A stretch of DNA of 64,000 bases from Buttiauxella sp. B2 (GCF_006376615.1 NZ_VEXQ01000018.1:1-64000); one strand, 5' to 3'. Counted from the stretch's first letter, positions 23,169-33,265 are shown. Translations and numbers: made by a program. The notes: a model not told the origin generated them from the sequence alone.

Positions 23169-23268
23169 GTCGTTACTGCCCATCGAGGCTTGCATAAATC
23201 CATTTTATCAGCAGTTGTAGCCGCTGAAATAGTAAGCATCGCCCTTTAGGGTGGTGAGCAGTAACGAC
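23169..23268. repeat. 100-bp element bounded by 11-bp inverted repeats
   Basis: GTCGTTACTGC at 23169-23179 and GCAGTAACGAC at 23258-23268 are exact inverted copies. Inside, just before the right arm, is a small hairpin CGCCCT-TT-AGGGTGG followed by TGAGCAG, which resembles the end structures of IS200/IS605-type elements. It could be a remnant of such an element or a folded RNA at the 3' end of the efflux operon, whose stop lies 14 bp away. Confidence 0.35.
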
Positions 23269-23281
23269 AAATCACTGTTAT

Positions 23282-26200
23282 TTACGCCTGTCTTTTATTA
23301 AAGCGCCCGCGTATTACGACAAAGAAGACGGGAACAAAGTATATTGCAAGCAGAGTTGCTGAAAGCATCCCCCCCATTACACCCGTACCAACCGCATTCT
23401 GTGATCCGCTGCCTGCGCCAGAACTGATTACCAGTGGAAGTACCCCAAGAATAAAGGCCAGAGACGTCATCAAGATAGGGCGCAGGCGCATGCGTACTGA
23501 TTCCAGCGTTGCTTCGATGACACCTTTACCTTCTTTATCCATCAGGTCTTTTGCAAACTCGACAATCAGGATCGCATTTTTGGCGGATAACCCTATTGTG
23601 GTCAACAGACCTACCTGGAAGTAAACATCGTTATTTAATCCGCGTAGCGAGGTAGCCAGTAACGCCCCCACAACACCCAACGGTACTACCAGCATGACTG
23701 AGAACGGAATAGACCAGCTTTCATAGAGGGCAGCAAGACACAAGAAGACCACTATCAGGGATATACCATATAGCGCAGGAGCCTGATTGCCGGAAAGACG
23801 TTCTTGATAAGACATACCTGTCCAGTCATAACCGATACCTGCTGGTAACTGTTTTACCAACGCCTCCATGAGGATCATGGCTTCGCCGGTACTTTTTCCC
23901 GGAACCGATTCACCTATGATTTCCATTGACGCCAGACCGTTGTAGCGTTCCAGGCGTGGAGAACCGTAGATCCATTGCGAAGTTGAGAACGCTGAGAGCG
24001 GAGCCATTTTTCCGCTGCTGCTGCGCACATAGAGGTTGTTAATATCCGAAGGCAGCATGCGGAAATGTGAGTCTGCCTGCACATACACTTTTTTGACACG
24101 ACTTTCGTCAATGAAATCATTGACGTATGATCCGCCAAGTGCAGTCGATATCGTCTGATTTATATCTGAAAGTGAAACGCCAAGTGCCTGAGCTTTTTCC
24201 TGATCGATAATGATCTTGAACTGTGGTGCATCCTCAAGTCCGTTCGGACGTACGCGAACCAACACGTCCTGATGCTGTTGTGTCATACCCAGCAGCTGAT
24301 TACGGGCTTTGGTCAAGCTGTCGTGCCCGATGTTTGCCTGATCGATTAATTCAAAATCGAACCCTGTTGCTGTTCCCAGTTCGATAATCGCCGGTAAGTT
24401 AAACGGAAACACGAAACCATCTTTGATTGTGCCTAGGCTATTTGTGGCCCTACCTATAATTCCTTGCACGCTGTTCTCATTGCCAGAACGTTCTGCCCAG
24501 GGTTTCAGGCTCACAAAGGCAATCCCAGAATTCTGACCCTGGCCGCTGAAGCTGAAGCCATTAACGGTAAAGACTGATTCAACATTGGCTTTTTCCTGCG
24601 TGAGGTAATAATCCGTGACGGTATCGAGCACTTTTTGCGTTCGCTGCTGTGTCGCCCCTGCCGGGAGCTGGATCATTGTCATAAATACGCCTTGGTCTTC
24701 CTCGGGTAAAAAAGAGGAAGGAAGACGGATGAAGAGCACTACCATACCTATTACAATCAGTGCATAAAGCAGCAGATAGCGACCTGTATTTTGCAATATG
24801 CCGCTGACGCTGGTTGTATAATGATCGACACTTTGCGAAAACTTCTTGTTGAACCAGCCAAAAACACCTTTCTTATTACCATCAGTCTGACCCTGCTTTA
24901 ACAGTGTGGAACATAGCGCAGGGGTTAGGATCAGGGCAACCAGCACTGACAGCGTCATTGCTGAAACGATGGTAATCGAGAACTGGCGATAGATAGCCCC
25001 TGTGGAGCCACCAAAGAACGCCATCGGAACAAATACGGCGGAGAGCACCATCGCAATCCCTACCAACGCTCCTTGTATCTGACCCATAGATTTTTTCGTC
25101 GCTTCTTTTGGCGACAGATTATCCTCCTCCATGACACGTTCAACGTTTTCCACAACCACAATGGCATCATCTACAAGCAAACCGATGGCTAATACCATAC
25201 CAAACATAGTCAGGGTATTTATCGAATAGCCAAATGCTGCCAGTATCGCAAAAGTACCAAGCAAAACTACCGGTACTGCGATAGTGGGGATAAGCGTAGC
25301 GCGAATGTTTTGCAAGAAGAGATACATCACCAGAAAGACCAGGATAATAGCTTCAAGCAACGTTTTGACCACTTCCTCAATAGATATTTTAACGAATGGA
25401 GTTGTGTCATAGGGATAAACTACGCGCATGCCCTGGGGGAAATACGCTTGCATTTCTTTCAGTTGTGTTTTGATTGCAGCAGCTGTATCCAGTGCGTTGG
25501 CGCCGGTCGCTAATTTAATTCCTAACCCCGATGCAGGCTGGCCGTTGATTTTAGCAACCGTATTGTAGTTTTCACCACCCAGCTCAATACGGGAGACATC
25601 TTTCAGGCGAACCTGAGACCCGTCCTTATTGAATTTAAGAATGATGTTGCCGAACTGTTCAGTGTTCTGCAAGCGGGTTTGGGCGATGATCGAGGCGTTA
25701 AGCTGCTGGCCCGGGACGGCAGGTGTGCCCCCTAGCTGACCGGCTGCTATCTGATTATTCTGCACTTTTAAAGCGCTAATCACGTCACTTGCGGTGAGTT
25801 GATAATTATTAAGGGAGTTTGCATCCAGCCAGATACGCATCGCATACTGTGCGCCGAAAAGCTGCACGTCACCCACTCCGCTGGTACGGCTGATGGGATC
25901 CTTCACGTTGGAAGCGATATAGTCTGAAATATCGTCCCCTGTCAGGGCCTTATCATCGGAGACGAAACCCGCAACAAGTAAAAAGCTACTACTTGATTTT
26001 TCAACGCTAATACCCTGCTGCTGCACTTCCTGTGGCAGAAGAGGCATCGCCAGCTGGAGCTTATTTTGTACCTGAACCTGAGCAATATCCGGATCGGTGC
26101 CAGAACTGAATGTTAAAGTTGTACTAACATTACCTGCAGAGTCACTGGTAGAGGACATATACATCAGGTTATCCAGGCCGTTCATGTTCTGTTCAATAAC

Positions 26201-26389
26201 CTGAGTCACCGTGTTTTGCACGGTTTGAGCATCCGCACCTGGGTAGGTTGCTGAAATCGCGATCGCCGGTGGTGCAATCGTTGGATACTGTGCAACGGGT
26301 AATTGCATAATAGCCAGCATGCCACCAATCATCAGAATGATGGCCAGCACCCAGGCAAAAATGGGGCGGTCGATAAAAAAGTTAGACAT
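23282..26389 (-). CDS. acrF: RND multidrug efflux permease, AcrB/AcrF family
   Basis: A 1035-residue inner-membrane proton/drug antiporter, full length for the HAE1 RND family. The N-terminus [19 protein letters not shown] is the first transmembrane helix. Motif [18 protein letters not shown] near residue 407 holds the two proton-relay aspartates of TM4. Other hallmarks are [48 protein letters not shown] and [20 protein letters not shown] (TM10 lysine). Overall it is closer to E. coli AcrF than to AcrD or MdtB. It is cotranscribed with the adaptor gene upstream (13 bp gap). No outer-membrane channel gene lies nearby, so TolC is the likely partner. The substrate range cannot be read from sequence. 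Confidence 0.9.
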   Translation of the reverse strand: MSNFFIDRPIFAWVLAIILMIGGMLAIMQLPVAQYPTIAPPAIAISATYPGADAQTVQNTVTQVIEQNMNGLDNLMYMSSTSDSAGNVSTTLTFSSGTDPDIAQVQVQNKLQLAMPLLPQEVQQQGISVEKSSSSFLLVAGFVSDDKALTGDDISDYIASNVKDPISRTSGVGDVQLFGAQYAMRIWLDANSLNNYQLTASDVISALKVQNNQIAAGQLGGTPAVPGQQLNASIIAQTRLQNTEQFGNIILKFNKDGSQVRLKDVSRIELGGENYNTVAKINGQPASGLGIKLATGANALDTAAAIKTQLKEMQAYFPQGMRVVYPYDTTPFVKISIEEVVKTLLEAIILVFLVMYLFLQNIRATLIPTIAVPVVLLGTFAILAAFGYSINTLTMFGMVLAIGLLVDDAIVVVENVERVMEEDNLSPKEATKKSMGQIQGALVGIAMVLSAVFVPMAFFGGSTGAIYRQFSITIVSAMTLSVLVALILTPALCSTLLKQGQTDGNKKGVFGWFNKKFSQSVDHYTTSVSGILQNTGRYLLLYALIVIGMVVLFIRLPSSFLPEEDQGVFMTMIQLPAGATQQRTQKVLDTVTDYYLTQEKANVESVFTVNGFSFSGQGQNSGIAFVSLKPWAERSGNENSVQGIIGRATNSLGTIKDGFVFPFNLPAIIELGTATGFDFELIDQANIGHDSLTKARNQLLGMTQQHQDVLVRVRPNGLEDAPQFKIIIDQEKAQALGVSLSDINQTISTALGGSYVNDFIDESRVKKVYVQADSHFRMLPSDINNLYVRSSSGKMAPLSAFSTSQWIYGSPRLERYNGLASMEIIGESVPGKSTGEAMILMEALVKQLPAGIGYDWTGMSYQERLSGNQAPALYGISLIVVFLCLAALYESWSIPFSVMLVVPLGVVGALLATSLRGLNNDVYFQVGLLTTIGLSAKNAILIVEFAKDLMDKEGKGVIEATLESVRMRLRPILMTSLAFILGVLPLVISSGAGSGSQNAVGTGVMGGMLSATLLAIYFVPVFFVVIRGRFNKRQA

Positions 26390-26402
26390 AGCTCAGCTCA
26401 CC

Positions 26403-27557
26403 TTATTGCTTGACGGAGGATTGAGCAGGTGTGGAAACGGTGACTTTATTGCCAACAGTAACCTTTTGCACACCACTGATAATCACCTTGTCTCCAACCG
26501 TTAACCCTTGTGAAATTAACCAGTTATTCCCCACGGCCTGATTGGCAACCACCGTTCTGCTTTCTACTTCGTTGCTGGAATTCACCAGCAGAACCGTAGC
26601 ATCACCTCTTGGCGTACGTGTTACGCCTTCCTGTGGAATCAGAATGGCGTCGGGTTTGAGCCCTTCATAAATCCGAGCGCGTACAAACATACCTGGCAGA
26701 AGCTGATGCTGAGGATTAGGGAAAAGTGCGCGTAATGTGACTGAGCCTGTGGTTTCATCCACGGTGACATCGGAAAACTCTAGAGTGCCTTTCTCGGGAT
26801 AAAGTTGCCCGTTATCCATTATTAAATTAATTTCCGTAGCCTGAGCGTCTGTTTGCAGTGTTCCCAGAGCAAGGGCCTGTTTCAATGCCAGCAGGTCATT
26901 GCTGGACTGGGTAACATCGACATAGATGGGGTCAAGCTGCTGTACCGTAGTAAGTTCTTGTGCTTGGCCGTTGGTAACCAGTGCGCCTTCAGTTACATTG
27001 GATTTACCTATTCTGCCACTTATTGGTGAGGTGACTTTGGTATAGGCCAGATTAATACGGGCGCTTTCTACGGCGGCTTTTCCAGATGCAACTTCAGCAT
27101 CGGCTTGCTGTGCTGAAGCGCGAGCTTGATCGTATTCTTGCTCGCTGATGTAATGCGTTTTGAGCAAAGACTGATACCGTTTTACAGTAAGGTGAGTGAG
27201 ATTAGCGGTGGCCAAGGCTTTCACTAAGCTCGCCTTTGCGTTGTCATAAGCAGCTTGGTAGGGAGCCGGGTCAATCTGATAAAGGGAGTCCCCTGCTTTA
27301 ATATCGCTGCCTTCAATAAAATTACGTTTGAGGATAATTCCGTTTACCTGAGGACGAACTTCTGCAACACGGTATGAGTTTGTGCGGCCAGGTAATTCAG
27401 TCGTTAATGTGTAAGGCTCTGTTTTAACAACGTAGACGTCAACTTGTGCGATCGGCAACTGGGGCTTCTTACCATCTTGATCATTACATGCCGACAACAG
27501 ATTGATGGAAACAAAAAGACAAAAGGAGAAGGAGATAAATTTGACATGATCCTTCAT
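26403..27557 (-). CDS. acrE: RND periplasmic adaptor lipoprotein, AcrA/AcrE family
   Basis: A 384-residue membrane fusion protein linking the RND pump to TolC. Signal and lipobox LLSAC place the lipidated Cys at residue 24. Typical segments are TELPGRTNSYRVAEVRPQVNGIILKRNF (lipoyl part), a coiled-coil hairpin at about 95-160 (YISEQEYDQARASAQQADAEVA), INLAYTKVTSPISGRIGKSNVTEGALVTNGQ, and LLPGMFVRARI (beta barrel). Residue by residue it resembles AcrE most. It starts the operon with the permease and is divergent from the TetR gene, the same arrangement as acrS-acrEF. Confidence 0.88.
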   Translation of the reverse strand: MKDHVKFISFSFCLFVSINLLSACNDQDGKKPQLPIAQVDVYVVKTEPYTLTTELPGRTNSYRVAEVRPQVNGIILKRNFIEGSDIKAGDSLYQIDPAPYQAAYDNAKASLVKALATANLTHLTVKRYQSLLKTHYISEQEYDQARASAQQADAEVASGKAAVESARINLAYTKVTSPISGRIGKSNVTEGALVTNGQAQELTTVQQLDPIYVDVTQSSNDLLALKQALALGTLQTDAQATEINLIMDNGQLYPEKGTLEFSDVTVDETTGSVTLRALFPNPQHQLLPGMFVRARIYEGLKPDAILIPQEGVTRTPRGDATVLLVNSSNEVESRTVVANQAVGNNWLISQGLTVGDKVIISGVQKVTVGNKVTVSTPAQSSVKQ

Positions 27558-27846
27558 TACTATTCCTTATAAAATGAAGATGTAAGAGTCTGGAAATTAT
27601 TCTTGGCGCGTGCACGCCATGTTTTTGCATAATTGGATTCCTCATCACGTCTAAACGTGTGAGTATCGTGACGCGACATATGGAATAAAAAAGCGGTATT
27701 TCTAAAGTATTAATATCTTATTTTATGACAGATGAGAATAGAGAAGGATTCCTAAAATTGGTTATATAGAAAATGTTTGTTTTTTTATTGAAAGATTGGA
27801 TAGAATGTTATTCTCCTGCAGCGTTATTTTTAATTATTGGTGTCCC
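27558..27846. promoter_or_regulatory. Divergent promoter region of the efflux operon
   Basis: These 289 bp are markedly AT-rich. An inverted repeat CACGT-CTAA-ACGTG at 27646-27659, with nearby GCGTGCACGC (27607-27616), is the best operator candidate for the divergent TetR protein. No exact match to the known E. coli AcrR operator was seen. Confidence 0.4.
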
Positions 27847-28467
27847 ATGGTGCGAAAAACGAAGGCAGAAGCTTATAAAACAAGACGAAAGTTAATGGAG
27901 GCAGCTATCTATGAATTTTCTAATAAAGGTGTTGCAGCTACAACACTATATGATATCTCACAGGCTGCAGGTGTTACTAGAGGTGCTGTATATTGGCATT
28001 TTGAAAATAAATCAAAATTATTTAACGATATATGGATTGAACAGAGATCTTTGATTCATACCCTTGAGAAGGCTTTAGGTGATGTCGGTGCCGAGGAATT
28101 TTTTGCCGTGTTAAGAAATTCATTGGTTGCTCAGCTGCAGGGGATTGCGCAAGATCCCATGCAGCGCGCGTTGATGGAAATACTTTTCCATAAATGCGAA
28201 TATGGGGAAAAGATTCTTTCTGAGCAAGAAATTCTACAGCATATAGGGTTTGACCCAGATATTTTAAAAAGAATACTTATCAAGTTCATTGAGAAAAACA
28301 AAAATTACAAATGGATTAATATAGAAAATACGGTCATGATTTTCCATGGTTGCGTTATAGGCATCGTAAAAAATTGGTTATTATTTCCTGAGTCTTATAA
28401 TCTTTATCAGCAAGCCCCAGCGGTAGTTGATAGTATACTTAAAATACTTATGGTAGAAGACAAGTAA
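27847..28467 (+). CDS. acrS: TetR-family repressor, AcrR/AcrS-like
   Basis: A 206-residue regulator; the ATG at 27847 gives MVRKTKAEAYKTRRKL, matching the start of AcrR/AcrS proteins, so an in-frame start further upstream (27796) is unlikely. The DNA-binding helix-turn-helix is at about 30-52 (TTLYDISQAAGVTRGAVYWHFENKSKLF). The ligand domain has AcrS-like stretches such as LFHKCEYGE and LYQQAPAVVDSILKIL. It is divergent from the acrEF-like operon, which it presumably represses. The gene is AT-rich (many A/T third positions), unlike the pump genes, hinting at a different origin or at relaxed selection. Confidence 0.8.
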   Translation: MVRKTKAEAYKTRRKLMEAAIYEFSNKGVAATTLYDISQAAGVTRGAVYWHFENKSKLFNDIWIEQRSLIHTLEKALGDVGAEEFFAVLRNSLVAQLQGIAQDPMQRALMEILFHKCEYGEKILSEQEILQHIGFDPDILKRILIKFIEKNKNYKWINIENTVMIFHGCVIGIVKNWLLFPESYNLYQQAPAVVDSILKILMVEDK

Positions 28468-28502
28468 ATACTCATTAAAATATTATCCTTCTAATTAACG
28501 AA

Positions 28503-28521
28503 AGCTCTAATTGATAGAGCT
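28503..28521 (+). promoter_or_regulatory. Leader hairpin before the decarboxylase gene
   Basis: AGCTCTA and TAGAGCT form a 7-bp stem around ATTGA (28503-28521), between the TetR stop and the decarboxylase start. There is no U-tract after it. It may belong to the 5' leader of the decarboxylase mRNA. Confidence 0.3.
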
Positions 28522-28604
28522 GGAGGATATAACCTTCAAAAATATTAAGCTTATAAATTATTTGTTGTGGATAAATTAATGTATCTTATGATAAGGAGTG
28601 AAGA

Positions 28605-30914
28605 ATGACATTTTCCAGCGAAAGACTAGTTGGGCTAAAGGTTTTAATGATCCATGCAGATATTCCTCAACTAGAGGCGATAAATCGATCAGTTAAAACA
28701 CTAACCGAAGATTTAAATAAAAGAAGTATTCATGTTGTCATTTCCTCTGATTTCGAAGATGCCAACGCCATTGTATTATCTGATTCTACGATTCAGTGCG
28801 TTGTGCTTAATTGGATGTTGCAGGAAAACGATGAACACAATCTGAAAGCAAGGGATATGATAAAACATATTCGCTCCAAAAACATTCGCATTCCGATTTT
28901 CTTAATGATTGAAAGAAATAACGCTTCAACCTTAACAGCAGACGTTATGCGTCAGTCAGACGAACTAATATGGTTGCTTGAAGATACATCATTCTTTATT
29001 TCTGGACGTATTTATTCGGCTATTTTGCGTTATCGTGAAAACATTACTCCCCCCTTCACAAAAGCCGTCATTGCTTTTGCTGAAAAATACGAGTATTCAT
29101 GGCATACACCAGGTCATGCTGGCGGCACCGCATTTTTAAAATCACCTGTTGGTCGGGTTTTTCATGACTACTTCGGTGAGAATTTGTTACGTTCCGATTT
29201 ATCTATTTCTGTAGGTGAACTGGGATCGTTACTTGACCATAGTGGCCCGATTGGAGAGAGTGAAAAATTTTGCGCCAAAGTATTTGGTGCAGATCGCGCT
29301 TATACAGTGACAAATGGTTCATCGATGTCAAACCGTGTGATTCTTATGTCTTCTGTTGCACGCAACGACTATGCACTCTGTGACCGAAATGCACATAAAT
29401 CAACAGAACATGCGCTTACCATGACGGGTGTAATTCCTACTTATTTAATACCGTCACGTAATAACCTTGGCATGATTGGACCAATTTACAACCGATACTT
29501 GAGTGAAACTAGTATCAGAGAATCTATTAAAAAGAATCCATTAACACATGATAAAAAGAAAAAAGCGCATCATGCTATTATCACTAACTCAACATATGAC
29601 GGCTTAATTTATCATGTTCCAACGGTAATTGATTCACTGGATGCGAGTGTCGACCGTATTCATTTTGATGAGGCATGGTACGGCTACGCACGATTCAATC
29701 CAATATATCGTGATCACTTTGGTATGTATGGTGACCCAAAAGATTATCCGAAAGATAAACCTAGTATCTTCACGACAACCTCAACACATAAGCTATTAGC
29801 CGCATTATCTCAAGCTTCACTTATTGGTGTACGTGACGGCCGAAACCCAGTTCCGCATGCACGATTCAATGAATCTTATATGATGCATGCATCTACTTCA
29901 CCGCTTTATCCTATTATTATGGCTAATGAGGTATCTGCCGAGATGATGAATGGTGTCAGTGGCTTAGTACTGACTACAGAATCTATTACTGAAGCTGTCA
30001 GCTTCAGGAAGGTAATTGGCAAAATTAAACGTCAGGCATATGCAGAACATGATTGGTTTTTCTCAACCTGGAATGCTGATTATGTCACTGATAGTGATAG
30101 CGGCCAGCGTATTGCGTTCGAAGATGCACCTGATGAGCTTTTAATCACGGATTCAGCATGCTGGAAATTAAATTCTCAGGATAGCTGGCACGGATTTAAA
30201 GGTATTGAAGACAATTATTGCATGCTCGACCCTATAAAAGTATCTGTGGTAATGCCTGGTGTCTCTATTGATGGTTCATTGGAGGAAATGGGGATTCCAG
30301 CAATGCTGGTAACGGCATTTTTAAGCCAAAGAGGCATTCAAGTTGAAAAAACCACAGACTTTACCATCTTATTCTTATTTTCACTTGGGGTAACAAGAGG
30401 TAAATACGGAACTCTCGTCAACGCACTATTACGCTTCAAAGATGCCTACGACAACAATGCACCAGTGAGTGAGGTGCTGTATGCGCACTCCAGTGAAGTG
30501 CCCGCTTGCTATGAAGAAATGGGTTTGAAAACTCTTGCGGAATCGATGTTTGCCATGATCAAAAATAACCAAATTATGGCGATACAAGCCGAGGCATTTT
30601 CTACTCTGCCAGAGCCTGCTATGACACCTGCCGATGCTTATGTAAAATTAGTCCATAACGAAATTGACACCGTACATATTGATGATCTACAGGGGCGTAT
30701 CTTAGCTACCGGAATAGTCCCTTACCCACCAGGAATTCCAATGATAATGCCCGGGGAAAATGCAGGCAGTAACGATGGCCCTTATATTCGCTATCTATTG
30801 GCATTGCAGGAATGGGATAGGAATTTCCCTGGTTTTACTCATGATATACATGGCGTTGAAAGTGTTAATGGTAATTATTATGTTCAGTGCCTAAAAGAGC
30901 ATAACGCGAAGTAA
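28605..30914 (+). CDS. Inducible PLP-dependent amino acid decarboxylase, AdiA-like
   Basis: A 769-residue enzyme of the biodegradative arginine/lysine/ornithine decarboxylase family, which removes CO2 from a basic amino acid and consumes a proton, giving acid resistance and polyamines. A wing domain (1-130) is followed by the PLP fold: SWHTPGHAGG at about 165-174, HFDEAWYGYARFNP at 353-366, and the Schiff-base lysine K396 in STHKLLAALSQ. The C-terminal segment TTDFTILFLFSLGVTRGKYGTLVNALL is closest to arginine decarboxylase AdiA; LdcI/CadA has a different sequence there, and SpeF differs throughout. Substrate is therefore probably arginine, but its partner is a PotE-type exchanger. AT-rich; ribosome-binding site AAGGAG. 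Confidence 0.82.
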   Translation: MTFSSERLVGLKVLMIHADIPQLEAINRSVKTLTEDLNKRSIHVVISSDFEDANAIVLSDSTIQCVVLNWMLQENDEHNLKARDMIKHIRSKNIRIPIFLMIERNNASTLTADVMRQSDELIWLLEDTSFFISGRIYSAILRYRENITPPFTKAVIAFAEKYEYSWHTPGHAGGTAFLKSPVGRVFHDYFGENLLRSDLSISVGELGSLLDHSGPIGESEKFCAKVFGADRAYTVTNGSSMSNRVILMSSVARNDYALCDRNAHKSTEHALTMTGVIPTYLIPSRNNLGMIGPIYNRYLSETSIRESIKKNPLTHDKKKKAHHAIITNSTYDGLIYHVPTVIDSLDASVDRIHFDEAWYGYARFNPIYRDHFGMYGDPKDYPKDKPSIFTTTSTHKLLAALSQASLIGVRDGRNPVPHARFNESYMMHASTSPLYPIIMANEVSAEMMNGVSGLVLTTESITEAVSFRKVIGKIKRQAYAEHDWFFSTWNADYVTDSDSGQRIAFEDAPDELLITDSACWKLNSQDSWHGFKGIEDNYCMLDPIKVSVVMPGVSIDGSLEEMGIPAMLVTAFLSQRGIQVEKTTDFTILFLFSLGVTRGKYGTLVNALLRFKDAYDNNAPVSEVLYAHSSEVPACYEEMGLKTLAESMFAMIKNNQIMAIQAEAFSTLPEPAMTPADAYVKLVHNEIDTVHIDDLQGRILATGIVPYPPGIPMIMPGENAGSNDGPYIRYLLALQEWDRNFPGFTHDIHGVESVNGNYYVQCLKEHNAK

Positions 30915-30947
30915 CCGAATGAATTTTATTATTTATAAGGATATATT

Positions 30948-32369
30948 ATGAGTGTTAAAAAAATGGGTGTTGTGCAGTTAACTATGTTAACGGCAATTAA
31001 TATGCTGGGTTCAGGTATTATCCTTCTTCCTTCCAAACTTGCTGAAGTGGGTGGTATATCTATTATTTCATGGCTAGTAACTGCAACAGGTTCCGTCGCT
31101 TTAGCCTGGGCATTTGCTTGTTGCGGAACATTAAGTAATAAACCAGGTGGTATGGGTGGTTATGCAGAATATGCTTTCGGTAAGGCTGGAAATTATATTG
31201 CTAACTACACCTACGGTGTGGCTATTGTTATTGGTAATGTGGCAATCGCCATTACCGCTGTCGGTTATATTAACGGATTATTTCATATCAATCCCAACCC
31301 GCTCGTCATTGGGTTGATGACGATTGGACTACTTTGGCTAACCACTGTTGCCAATTTCGGTGGTGCCAGTATTACCGGTAAACTGGGTGGTATTACCGTT
31401 TGGGGAGTTATCGCTCCAGTGGTGGTCATTTCAACCATCGGTTGGTTTTGGTTTGATCCGAAAATTTATATGGCTGGTTGGAATCCTCACCAGAAAAGTC
31501 TGTTTGAAGCTGCAGGGTCGTCAGTGGCTATCACTTTGTGGGCATTTCTTGGTTTGGAATCTGCCTGTGCAAACTGTGATGCCGTCGATAATCCAAAAAA
31601 GAACGTCCCGATTGCAGTTCTTTTTGGCACTATAGGTTCAGCAATTTTATATATTATCTCAACAAACGTAATTGCAGGAATTATTCCTAATATGCAGCTG
31701 GCAAATTCAGACGCACCTTTTGGGCTGGCGTTTGCTATGATGTTTACCCCTATCGTTGGTAGTATTGTTACAGGTTTAATGGTGTTAGCTTGTATTGGCT
31801 CACTATTAGGTTGGCAATTTACTACCGCACAGGTGTTCAAAAGCTCAGCAGATGTTGGCTATTTCCTAAAAGTTTTTTCTAAAACAACAAAATCTGGCAC
31901 GCCCATAATTGGGATGATCATTTTGTTGTTTATACAAACATTGTTAAGTTGGTTTTCAATACCAATCAGTAAGGATGGAACGCGTTTAGGTTGGTTAACT
32001 GAAACAAATATTACTAACCCTGGTGTATCTGCACAATTCTCTGCCATCGTAGATTTATCCGTGGTAACAAACCTTATTCCTTATATCCTTTCCATGGCCG
32101 CATTAGTCACGATACAAGAAATTTCACATACACCTCGGCGTAAAGCAATAATTAACAATATTATTGCCACTGTAGGTGCTGCTTATAGCTATTTCGCATT
32201 AGTTAATTCTGGCGATCAGGCTCTGATCTCCGGCGGTATTGCGACAATATTAGGATTTACGTTCTATGGTGTTGTCAGTGCCCGATTTGTAAAGGATGAA
32301 CAGCGATTGCATCCAGACCATGTTATTTCAGGCTCCGACGAGGTTCCAGCAGTTCTCCATCAACCATAA
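30948..32369 (+). CDS. PotE-like amino acid/polyamine antiporter
   Basis: A 473-residue APC-superfamily exchanger with about 12 membrane segments. The start KKMGVVQLTMLTAINMLGSGIILLPSKLAEVG and the segment LWAFLGLESACANCDAVDNPKKNVPIAVLFGT are nearly those of E. coli PotE (ornithine/putrescine), and clearly different from AdiC or CadB. It is over 30 residues longer than PotE, mainly through an inserted loop at about 342-362 (SKDGTRLGWLTETNITN) and a longer C-terminus. The gene follows the decarboxylase by 33 bp and is probably cotranscribed, so it would exchange substrate for decarboxylation product. Confidence 0.82.
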   Translation: MSVKKMGVVQLTMLTAINMLGSGIILLPSKLAEVGGISIISWLVTATGSVALAWAFACCGTLSNKPGGMGGYAEYAFGKAGNYIANYTYGVAIVIGNVAIAITAVGYINGLFHINPNPLVIGLMTIGLLWLTTVANFGGASITGKLGGITVWGVIAPVVVISTIGWFWFDPKIYMAGWNPHQKSLFEAAGSSVAITLWAFLGLESACANCDAVDNPKKNVPIAVLFGTIGSAILYIISTNVIAGIIPNMQLANSDAPFGLAFAMMFTPIVGSIVTGLMVLACIGSLLGWQFTTAQVFKSSADVGYFLKVFSKTTKSGTPIIGMIILLFIQTLLSWFSIPISKDGTRLGWLTETNITNPGVSAQFSAIVDLSVVTNLIPYILSMAALVTIQEISHTPRRKAIINNIIATVGAAYSYFALVNSGDQALISGGIATILGFTFYGVVSARFVKDEQRLHPDHVISGSDEVPAVLHQP

Positions 32370-32525
32370 ACGAAAATAATTCCTACCTTCTGAGCTACAC
32401 CCCAAATGTTGGACATCAACTGAGTAAAGGTGGAGAGGTAACGAAAAACTAGACACCAAGTTAAGATACTTTAAAAAGTAGTTCAGTGATGAAACTGGTG
32501 GATCATTGATAGCCTATTCAAAATT

Positions 32526-32604
32526 GAAACAGTCAGGCTTGTCAATTGTGGGGAAATGACCATAACGCAGATTGCGCGAGTCTTAAATAATAGCGCCCCC
32601 ACTC
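32526..32604 (+). pseudogene. Fragment of a serine recombinase (resolvase) C-terminus
   Basis: One frame reads [26 protein letters not shown], which resembles the helix-turn-helix end of Tn3-type resolvases (…[16 protein letters not shown]…). It runs straight into the hairpin at 32592-32626. The upstream 150 bp include a sequence like an IS3-family end (GCTACACCCCAAATGTTGGACA, about 32392). These are scraps of mobile DNA at the edge of the ars locus. The fragment is short, so the call is tentative. Confidence 0.35.
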
Positions 32605-33179
32605 TTCACTGATGAGTGGGGGCGCTATAAAGAAAATGCCTTTCCAGGCAGACGGTTTCATGCGCCCTTCATCGTCAAATTCCTGCCATGCCTTTGGTAC
32701 TGACGACTGATTTGAAATGGTGAACATCCGCATCTGATTTACCGTGTTGAATGACTGCGAACCGCCGCAAACCTGCATAACGGACAATGTTTTACCTTGG
32801 GATGGACAACAGTTCCTTCACTCAGTGGTATCCAGCCAATCTGCGCTTTCATGACTGAACTCATCGCCCCGTGTCTTTCCGGTGAACTCCAAACCATTCC
32901 TTCACACCACCTGACTAGTTTCCGCAACTCGAGCACTTTAGGATCTGTTTCTGGCGCGCCATCAGGTAATGGTAGACAAGAGGGATTAAAGATTTTTACT
33001 TCAGCCCCCATTTCTGCCAGCAACCGCCCCGCTTCTTCTACGGTAAACCGGCTGTATGAGCGCTGTCTAACAGAGCCGTAGAGAATCAAAATGCGCACTG
33101 TCGCCTGGGGGCTGGTCTGAATTTTATTGGCAATTTCATCATTAAAAAACTCTTGTTCGATTGCAGATAAATATGTCAT
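32542..33179 (-). pseudogene. arsH: arsH, frameshifted and 3'-truncated
   Basis: ArsH is an NADPH-dependent flavoprotein that oxidises trivalent organoarsenicals. The N-terminal 130 residues are good ArsH (RILILYGSVRQRSYSRFTVEEAGRLL, SSPERHGAMSSVMKAQIGWIPLS). Near 32790-32800 the frame is lost: the first frame ends in an unrelated tail ([10 protein letters not shown]), while [19 protein letters not shown] continues in another frame. About seven residues between two MR pairs are also missing ([10 protein letters not shown]), and after MKPSAW the sequence is replaced by a hairpin-coding stretch. The gene is divergent from arsR, its usual place. It is very likely inactive. Confidence 0.8.
32592..32626. 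repeat. Strong 13-bp hairpin at the ars locus edge
   Basis: AGCGCCCCCACTC and GAGTGGGGGCGCT are perfect arms around TTCACTGAT. On the minus strand it is followed by TATTATTTA, a weak terminator tail. It marks the point where arsH homology stops and the recombinase fragment begins. Confidence 0.7.
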
Positions 33180-33265
33180 GAAAATTCCCCAGCCTAAAGC
33201 TGTGCTTTAAAACCAATCATATATGAATTAGTGTATGTATCATTAACTCATATTGAGGTTTCAAA
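33180..33265. promoter_or_regulatory. Divergent arsH/arsR control region
   Basis: An 86-bp gap with a perfect 10-bp palindrome TCATATATGA (33217-33226) and an AT-rich stretch suited to a -10 element before arsR. ArsR repressors bind such AT-rich dyads near their own promoter and leave on arsenite or antimonite binding. Confidence 0.5.
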
